The position numbers and the translations under genes are program-made. Shown here in pieces: positions 1 through 4,122 of a stretch of 5,882 nucleotides of DNA; position 1 is the first letter of the stretch, and each line of letters starts with the position of its first letter. This DNA comes from a bacterium. Its GTDB lineage: Bacteria > Zixibacteria > MSB-5A5 > GN15 > FEB-12. Location: the NCBI GenBank assembly GCA_030668045.1, contig DAOUUR010000168.1, positions 1-5,882 of the forward strand, read 5' to 3'. A model generated the notes under the pieces. It was not told the DNA's origin and did not search any database. It worked only from the letters and a program-made list of their open reading frames with translations.

Positions 1-614
1 CGTATGCCGTTGAGAAAATCGCGAATGTGCTGCATGATCTCGGTCCGCTTCCGGAACGTCTCGCGTACTTCGGGATTGACAATCAGATCGGCGTAACGGC
101 GACGGTAACGCTGTTCCTTGTCGACCAGGCCGGCATGTTTATCCGGCAACGGGTGCAGCGCTTTGGTGAGCAGTTCAAACGAAGTGACCTTCAGGGTACG
201 CTCACCGGTGCGGGTGACAAAGACCGTACCCTCGCAGCCGATGATATCGCCGAGGTCGATTGTTTTGAACAGGTTGAACGATTCTTCGCCGATGATATCA
301 AACTTGAGATAAATCTGGAGCCGCTCGCTTCCGTCGCGCACATCGGCAAAGAACGACTTGCCCATCTTCCGCTTGAGCATGATCCGTCCGGCAATACGGC
401 AGACAGTTTCGTCCGATGAAAGCTCCTCGAATTTCTCCAGTAGGTCGGTGATCAGATGGCTGCGTTCAAATCGATACGGGTATGGGTCGATACCATTTTT
501 CCTCATCTCGACAGCTTTTTGCCGACGGGTTCGTATCAATTCAGTCAGTGGAATCTGCTGCGTTGTTTGTTCGGGAGCGCTATCGTTGTTTCTTTCTTTT
601 GGATCTTTTGACAT
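1..614 (-). CDS. lysS: Lysyl-tRNA synthetase, class II (N-terminal part, cut by window edge)
   Basis: Cytoplasmic enzyme that joins lysine to tRNA-Lys using ATP. The frame is open from the ATG at 612-614 to position 1, giving 204 codons of a protein usually near 500 residues, so the catalytic core lies outside the window. Residues 1-24 are a polar, poorly conserved lead. Residues 25-50 carry the family start pattern (LTELIRTRRQKA, then NGIDPYPYRF). Residues about 72-152 form the anticodon-binding OB-fold, with KRKMGKSFFADVRDGS at 81-96. Residues 154-178 (HPLPDKHAGL, then QRYRRRYADLI) are the linker typical of LysS, and motif 1 begins at FRKRTEIM (187-194). The start follows the coaD stop by 20 bases, so the two are probably co-transcribed. 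The ribosome site is weak (GGGAAAG about 5 bases upstream). Class II identity is certain; the gene's completeness cannot be judged. Confidence 0.96.
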   Translation of the reverse strand, partial: MSKDPKERNNDSAPEQTTQQIPLTELIRTRRQKAVEMRKNGIDPYPYRFERSHLITDLLEKFEELSSDETVCRIAGRIMLKRKMGKSFFADVRDGSERLQIYLKFDIIGEESFNLFKTIDLGDIIGCEGTVFVTRTGERTLKVTSFELLTKALHPLPDKHAGLVDKEQRYRRRYADLIVNPEVRETFRKRTEIMQHIRDFLNGI

Positions 615-634
615 CTGATCTTTCCCGGTAGGGT

Positions 635-1153
635 TTATCGTTTGATGGGCTTGTTGAATCGTTTTGTCAGGGCTTTGTGAACCGGCGTTGGTACCAGCCC
701 CTTTGTATCGCCGCCGTGACGGGCAACATCTTTGACAATTGTCGATGACAGGTACACCCATGAGAGCGACGGCATCAGGAAAACTGTTTCGACATCACGT
801 GCAATTTTGCGATTCATCAGCGCCATCTGGAATTCATACTCAAAATCGGAGACTGCTCTCAAACCTCGGATAATCGCCCCAGCTCCAAGGTCTCCGGCGA
901 GATCAGCCAGGAGACCGTCAAAGCCGATAACTTTGATCTTGTCGATACATGGCTTCCTGGCCAGCGACTTCGTCATCAGATCGAGACGTTCATCAAAATC
1001 AAAACAGGGGCTCTTGCCGGTGTTGCGTGCCACCGCCACAACGAGTTCGTCAAAGATCGTACAAGCGCGCTCGATCAACGAGATATGGCCATTGGTCACC
1101 GGGTCAAATGTGCCCGGATATACCGCTCTGTTAACGTGTTTCTTTCCTGGCAA
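635..1153 (-). CDS. coaD: Phosphopantetheine adenylyltransferase (PPAT)
   Basis: Catalyses the penultimate step of coenzyme A synthesis: 4'-phosphopantetheine plus ATP gives dephospho-CoA and pyrophosphate. It is a cytosolic nucleotidyltransferase, hexameric in characterised relatives. The 172-residue length is normal for the family. Residues 14-23 hold GTFDPVTNGH, the nucleotidyltransferase T/HxGH signature. Residues 94-115 hold the PPAT hallmark IIRGLRAVSDFEYEFQ followed by MALMNR. Residues 134-148 hold YLSSTIVKDVARHGG, the SSTxVK segment that closes the active site. The start is TTG at 1151-1153: no ATG lies in this frame before residue 60, which is beyond the first motif, and a GAGG site sits 7 bases upstream. 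The gene follows the pilM-like gene by 67 bases and precedes lysS by 20. The C-terminal 15 residues are basic. Identity is firm. Confidence 0.97.
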   Translation of the reverse strand: MPGKKHVNRAVYPGTFDPVTNGHISLIERACTIFDELVVAVARNTGKSPCFDFDERLDLMTKSLARKPCIDKIKVIGFDGLLADLAGDLGAGAIIRGLRAVSDFEYEFQMALMNRKIARDVETVFLMPSLSWVYLSSTIVKDVARHGGDTKGLVPTPVHKALTKRFNKPIKR

Positions 1154-1160
1154 TTGTACA

Positions 1161-1164
1161 CCTC
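1161..1164 (-). promoter_or_regulatory. Shine-Dalgarno site deciding the TTG start of coaD
   Basis: On the minus strand GAGG is followed by 7 bases (TGTACAA) and then TTG. This is good spacing, and there is no in-frame ATG nearby, so it fixes the non-ATG start of coaD. The overlapping GTG inside the site is in another frame. Confidence 0.7.
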
Positions 1165-1189
1165 AAAAAGTAAGCCGTTTGGCGCAACA

Positions 1190-1218
1190 AAGATAGGCAG
1201 GAATTGTGCCTCAGGCAA
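1190..1218 (-). promoter_or_regulatory. Possible promoter for coaD-lysS
   Basis: In the 67-base gap between the pilM-like gene and coaD, the minus strand reads TTGCCT (1218-1213), a 17-base spacer, then TATCTT (1195-1190). Each box matches the sigma-70 consensus at 4 of 6 positions and the spacing is optimal. The predicted RNA would start about 30 bases before the coaD start. This would let the housekeeping pair be expressed independently of the comEA-like/pilM-like genes. The boxes are imperfect, so a chance match is quite possible. Confidence 0.25.
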
Positions 1219-1220
1219 GG

Positions 1221-2102
1221 CTATTTGACCGTCAACCCGAGGGCCACCAGATAGTCCGGTAGAGGGAGCGAATTTGCCGTCGACGGCTCGGAGAAAAATC
1301 CGGTATTGATCCGGGGAGCGCCAAGGATGTTGGGGAAATACTCGCCCAGCCCCGCGCCGATGTCGGATTGGGCGTCACGATTGATCAGCAACGCCGACAA
1401 TGGCACCGTTACGCCATTGTCGAATAGCGATGTCAGCTTGAAATTAACCATTGTCTTGAATTCAACCGCCATTTTCCCTATACCGGTATCCGACGCGAGA
1501 TCAAAGCTGTCGATCTTGAGACGGTCCAGACCTACGATGTTATCGTGATGAACAAAGCAGACCGAGACCAACCGATCGGTGAAATCGGCCAGACAGATCA
1601 ACTCGCCGGCGTCACGGTGACAGAAAGACAGGTACCCCATCCCGAGCGCAACAGCCCTCGCCCGGCAGAGGGGGGCAAGCCCCTCTTGATCCTTCGTGTC
1701 GGATTGCGGATGATCGGGCAGGACGGAGATGAACTGTTGGTCGGCGCGTTCGCGGCGGGTGATTGTCCCCAGGAATCGGTTCTCGGGACCGGTTGGGATA
1801 ATATCAAAATAAAATTTGCGCTCATCTTCAAGCAGCGATTGCGCCAGTTCAAACCGTGCTGCCGAGTCAATCAGATCGGTTACAACTTCGTCAAGGCTGA
1901 TCTTCTTTACTGTTACTAAATCATCGCGAACAGAATAGATGACGCGACCTTCATCAAGTAGTTGATGCCCGGCCAGCTGTTCCAGTTCAATCGATACCAG
2001 CGCCATTATCTCCGGACGGCCAGTCTGTAGCGCGACGCGGGCGAGATGGCAGCGTTGGTCTCCCAGGTCGAGGCCGACGAGCATGTCCGGCGCTTCTACC
2101 AT
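1221..2102 (-). CDS. PilM-like protein (divergent actin/FtsA-fold, type IV pilus type)
   Basis: The 293-residue protein has no signal peptide or membrane segment and is probably cytoplasmic. PilM relatives bind the cytoplasmic tail of PilN at the base of type IV pili and type II secretion machines. The N-terminus (LVGLDLGDQRCHLARV, 8-23) matches the first strand pair of the PilM/actin fold, but the usual G-S-S-S-V-K phosphate loop is replaced. Residues 63-105 keep the PilM spacing: VTVKKISLDE, then ARFELAQSLLEDERKFYFD, then IIPTG. Residues 150-193 resemble the second half (ALGMGYLS, then GELICLADFTDRLVSVCF), yet the glycines of the second phosphate loop are absent. The C-terminus PDYLVALGL is typical of PilM. 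The ATG overlaps the comEA-like stop by 7 bases, with GAGGG 7 bases upstream, so translation is probably coupled. ATP binding is doubtful. Fold assignment is moderate and role uncertain. Confidence 0.62.
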   Translation of the reverse strand: MVEAPDMLVGLDLGDQRCHLARVALQTGRPEIMALVSIELEQLAGHQLLDEGRVIYSVRDDLVTVKKISLDEVVTDLIDSAARFELAQSLLEDERKFYFDIIPTGPENRFLGTITRRERADQQFISVLPDHPQSDTKDQEGLAPLCRARAVALGMGYLSFCHRDAGELICLADFTDRLVSVCFVHHDNIVGLDRLKIDSFDLASDTGIGKMAVEFKTMVNFKLTSLFDNGVTVPLSALLINRDAQSDIGAGLGEYFPNILGAPRINTGFFSEPSTANSLPLPDYLVALGLTVK

Positions 2103-2464
2103 CGGCGCACCCTCAAGTATGGTTTGATCTGTTCATATAATTTAGGACCGATTCCCTTCACGTTGGTTATGTCGATTTCAGTCTCAAAAGGTGTGTGCTC
2201 GCGGAACTGGACTATACGGTCGGTCAGTACCGGACCAATCCCAGGAAGCAACTCCAGCGAATCGGGCGGGGCGGTGTTTGGATCAAGGATGAAAATGCCG
2301 GTGAATTCCTGTTGTTCCCCAAGATGAACTTCCAGACGGGGAGCATCGGGTGGTGTGAAGGCATACGAGCGAACCAGCAGATACCCGCCCATGATCACAA
2401 TCGTACCGCTCAACACAGCGATACATTTCAATTGGCGGGGTGTGAAATCAAAAAATCGGTTCAT
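2096..2464 (-). CDS. ComEA-like membrane-anchored helix-hairpin-helix protein
   Basis: The 122-residue protein has a short basic N-terminus, one membrane segment (about residues 12-33) and then an exposed region. The C-terminal half contains two helix-hairpin-helix motifs of the ComEA type: residues 60-89 (LDPNTAPPDSLELLPGIGP at 60-78) and residues 93-117 (DITNVKGIGPKLYEQIKPYL at 98-117). In transformable bacteria ComEA binds incoming double-stranded DNA outside the inner membrane without sequence preference and hands it to ComEC; similar domains also occur in proteins of unknown role. The linker (34-58) is short and lacks the oligomerisation domain of Gram-positive ComEA. The ATG at 2462-2464 has a weak site (CAGG) and a promoter candidate some 30 bases upstream. 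The stop overlaps the start of the PilM-like gene. The domain is certain; a DNA-uptake role is inference, since no comEC or pilus structural gene is visible. Confidence 0.88.
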   Translation of the reverse strand: MNRFFDFTPRQLKCIAVLSGTIVIMGGYLLVRSYAFTPPDAPRLEVHLGEQQEFTGIFILDPNTAPPDSLELLPGIGPVLTDRIVQFREHTPFETEIDITNVKGIGPKLYEQIKPYLRVRRW

Positions 2465-2497
2465 GCGGCCTGTCTGCTCAAAGTTATTCCGACTGCC

Positions 2498-2525
2498 AAT
2501 ATATGCACTACGGAGAGAAAATCAA
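2498..2525 (-). promoter_or_regulatory. Promoter candidate for the comEA-like operon
   Basis: The minus strand shows TTGATT (2525-2520, 4 of 6 to the -35 consensus), a 16-base spacer, and TATATT (2503-2498, 5 of 6 to the -10 consensus). Transcription would begin near 2491, giving a leader of about 27 bases before the comEA-like ATG at 2464. It is the best sigma-70-like pair I found in the window and lies in a non-coding gap. The -35 box abuts the hairpin at 2525-2542. Confidence 0.5.
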
Positions 2526-2542
2526 CAGCCACACGTGGCTAT
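2518..2542 (-). terminator. Possible weak intrinsic terminator after the alkD region
   Basis: On the minus strand ATAGCCA, loop CGTG, TGGCTGT can form a 7-base-pair stem with one G-T pair (2525-2542). It is followed after three bases (TGA) by four T residues (2521-2518), then CTCT. A second hairpin, AGTGG, loop ATTCG, CCACT (2546-2560), lies just upstream. The placement suits the end of the transcript from alkD or the remnant. The T tract is short, so termination would be inefficient. An operator or simple mRNA structure is an alternative. Confidence 0.33.
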
Positions 2543-2594
2543 GTCAGTGGCGAATCCACTTTCAAAGAGAAGGGGGGAGTCGGTACCTTGATAC

Positions 2595-2892
2595 CTATGT
2601 AGCCGGTAGCAGGCGGGCGTCGTCTTTCGTTAGTAGCTCCAGATCAAGATTGCCGGACTCAACCGCGCCGGAGAGCCGGGAAAGCACTATCTTATTGTAG
2701 AGGCCAAACAAGAGCTGCCGCCTAGGTCACATCAACTTCGCCCAGATTGGGCACACTGGCGGTCTTGCGACCTTCGGTTATCTGGTCAACCAGACGGTCA
2801 CTTAGAAATTGTATCCGTTTCAAATGTTCCTCCACTTCGGCTGGTTTTCGCTCTCGTGGCAGACCGTCCGATGCCTCGTTATCTGTAGCGAT
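2595..2892 (-). pseudogene. Frameshifted or decayed open reading frame, unknown function
   Basis: This fills most of the 438-base gap between alkD and the comEA-like gene. Frame A is open from 2892 to the TAG at 2724-2722 and reads like a charged helical protein (PAEVEEHLKRIQFLSDRLVD). Frame B is open from 2726 to the TAG at 2597-2595 (RRQLLFGLYNKIVLSRLSG, then NLDLELLTKDDARLLPAT). Frame A closes within a few bases of where frame B opens, so removing one base near 2722-2729 would join them into one sequence. There is no ATG in frame A. The best start is TTG at 2823-2821, with GGAGG 5 bases upstream, which would give about 75 residues after the shift. A third frame crossing the alkD stop (KRLVTRIESLQ) may be a further displaced piece. 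I recognise no family. A decayed gene, a sequencing error, a real shift site or chance all remain possible. Confidence 0.4.
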
Positions 2893-2902
2893 TCAATGCG
2901 GG

Positions 2903-3631
2903 TTACCAGTCTTTTTTCATTGCTTCTTTGCGCTTTGCCGGAGGGAGTTTTTCGATAGCGTAACGCAAGGCGGTTCGCGGCATCTCCCGCTTGTTTTTCA
3001 TAACGTACGCAAACACTTCGGCCGGAAATTCGCTGGTCGCCTCTTTGAGCATCCAGCCATACCCCTTCTGGACCATATCATCGGTGTCTTTCAGGAGAAT
3101 GTCGGCCGTCCAGAAGACGTCGCTCAGAAGTTCCCCGTTTCTGACGGGTACGATCAGGCTGACCGCAGCTGCCCGTCGTTGCCACCGGTTGCGCGATTTG
3201 GTCCACGGGTGTATCTTTGTGGCGACCTCGGGGAACTGATACACCAAGTTACCGATCGGGCCGGTGCAAAGGTGATCGCACGCTCCCCAGTTATCGACAT
3301 ACTTCTTAAGCCACGCCTCGAAGAGCTTAAAATGTTTCGGCCGGTACTCTTTCTTGACTTTGAGAGCCCAGTCGAAGGCGAAAAATCTCATGTACCGCTC
3401 TCCGGAGGCCAGCAGATCGTCACCGATTGAGAGAATATCGTCTACCGGTGCCTCTTCGAGACTCTTGAAGCATTGCTTTGAGATTATCCGGAGAGTCGTC
3501 GCATTGAGCCCTTCGGGTTGCTTGAGCTTCTCTTTGTGGAACCGCTGGTAATTATGCCGATTCTCCGGCTTATCGTGGGCGGCTATTTCGCCGAGGAGCG
3601 TCCGGAGGATTTTGTTCGATGTTGGTGGCAT
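2903..3631 (-). CDS. AlkD-family DNA alkylation repair protein (HEAT-like repeats)
   Basis: The 242-residue all-helical protein of the AlkD superfamily is a DNA glycosylase type that removes N3- and N7-alkylated purines using HEAT-like repeats, acting on chromosomal DNA. The active-site segment DNWGACDHLC (113-122) carries W115 and D119. These match Trp109 and Asp113 of Bacillus cereus AlkD with the same spacing. NRWQRRAAAVSL (148-159) supplies the conserved arginine (R152 or R153, for Arg148), and QKGYGW (188-193) places W193 exactly where Trp187 is expected. LRYAIEKL (222-229) is the usual C-terminal family motif. All key residues are present, so activity is plausible. The ATG at 3629-3631 lacks a clear ribosome site, but an in-frame TAA lies 22-24 bases upstream and no other start is near. 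It follows the small membrane protein by 98 bases. Substrate range cannot be read from sequence. Confidence 0.9.
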   Translation of the reverse strand: MPPTSNKILRTLLGEIAAHDKPENRHNYQRFHKEKLKQPEGLNATTLRIISKQCFKSLEEAPVDDILSIGDDLLASGERYMRFFAFDWALKVKKEYRPKHFKLFEAWLKKYVDNWGACDHLCTGPIGNLVYQFPEVATKIHPWTKSRNRWQRRAAAVSLIVPVRNGELLSDVFWTADILLKDTDDMVQKGYGWMLKEATSEFPAEVFAYVMKNKREMPRTALRYAIEKLPPAKRKEAMKKDW

Positions 3632-3729
3632 CGTCGGGCTTTCTTTAGATTGTTAATGCGACCAGATTCCACCTCAACACGCGATATACCGAGCGAAACC
3701 GCCAAACCATTTCTGCTCGCGTTCAGCCG

Positions 3730-3999
3730 CTACGCGCCGGTTGTCTGCGATGTACGCCCAACAAAGAAATTATACAGCCAGGCAAAGATCGCCCCTCCGA
3801 TCAATCCATCAATCAATCCCCACCCCAGTCCAATGACACTTCCGATTGGGGTTACACAATAACCACGATACAATTTACCGATTAAGAGTGTCTCACCGGT
3901 GATACCATCAAAGAAAATGATCCACCAGGTGATGAAGAAAAGGCACAATCCCCAGACCACGGCACTGGTGAGCGCGAATGCTTTTACGTTCAATTTCAT
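3730..3999 (-). CDS. Small two-helix membrane protein, type often labelled 'bacteriophage holin'
   Basis: The 89-residue hydrophobic protein has a first membrane segment at about residues 8-31 (LTSAVVWGLCLFFITWWIIF). A short polar loop follows (GITGETLLIGKLYRGYCVTP, 32-51), then a glycine-rich second segment at about 52-79 (IGSVIGLGWGLIDGLIGGAI, then FAWLYNFF), and a polar tail. I recall similar short proteins starting MKLNVKA and carrying the pattern FAWLYN in environmental bacterial genomes, where automatic pipelines call them holins; I know of no functional proof. No lysin, portal, capsid or other phage gene is near, so a chromosomal membrane role is more likely than lysis. The start is secure: AGGAGG (4011-4006) stands 6 bases before the ATG, the strongest ribosome site in the window. 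It lies between the MutS-like and AlkD genes with gaps of 123 and 98 bases. Function is unknown. Confidence 0.82.
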   Translation of the reverse strand: MKLNVKAFALTSAVVWGLCLFFITWWIIFFDGITGETLLIGKLYRGYCVTPIGSVIGLGWGLIDGLIGGAIFAWLYNFFVGRTSQTTGA

Positions 4000-4122
4000 C
4001 TCCGACCTCCTGTTATTAAAGTTAGTGACAGCCTAAGATGACAACCCGACGTTGGTGTCCTGATTTCAACCCCAAACTAACAAAGGGCAAATGTTCCAAA
4101 CAAGGATAAAATCGACGCTCGC

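Noticed and set aside
27..419. Plus-strand open frame of 130 codons at the left edge
   Set aside because: Antisense to the OB-fold region of lysS, which is unmistakable on the minus strand.
732..1196. Plus-strand open frame of 154 codons
   Set aside because: Antisense to coaD, rich in serine and arginine in the manner of shadow frames, with no recognisable motif.
2195..2602. Plus-strand open frame of 135 codons reaching into the non-coding gap
   Set aside because: Most of it is antisense to the comEA-like gene. The remainder crosses the hairpins and promoter candidate, and no domain is visible.
2747..3430. Long plus-strand open frame of 227 codons
   Set aside because: It lies mostly antisense to the AlkD-type gene, whose motifs and spacing are clear. 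Its own translation shows no recognisable domain, so it is a shadow.
3632..3729. Small open frame (about 21 codons from an ATG) between the small membrane protein and alkD
   Set aside because: Too short, no ribosome site and no recognisable content. The gap holds nothing else that I can support.
3730..3999. Prophage remnant suggested by the holin-like protein
   Set aside because: No integrase, attachment repeat, lysin or structural gene is present in the window, and the neighbours are chromosomal repair-family genes.
4006..4050. Possible promoter for the small membrane protein (TTGTCA, 18 bases, TTTAAT on the minus strand)
   Set aside because: The boxes match well, but the last box ends only 15 bases before the ATG. 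The RNA start would then fall inside or next to the AGGAGG site and probably spoil it.
4000..4122. Terminator after the MutS-like gene
   Set aside because: The 123-base gap has a direct repeat (GAGCGT) and a bulged short stem at about 4040-4060, but no stable stem followed by a T run.
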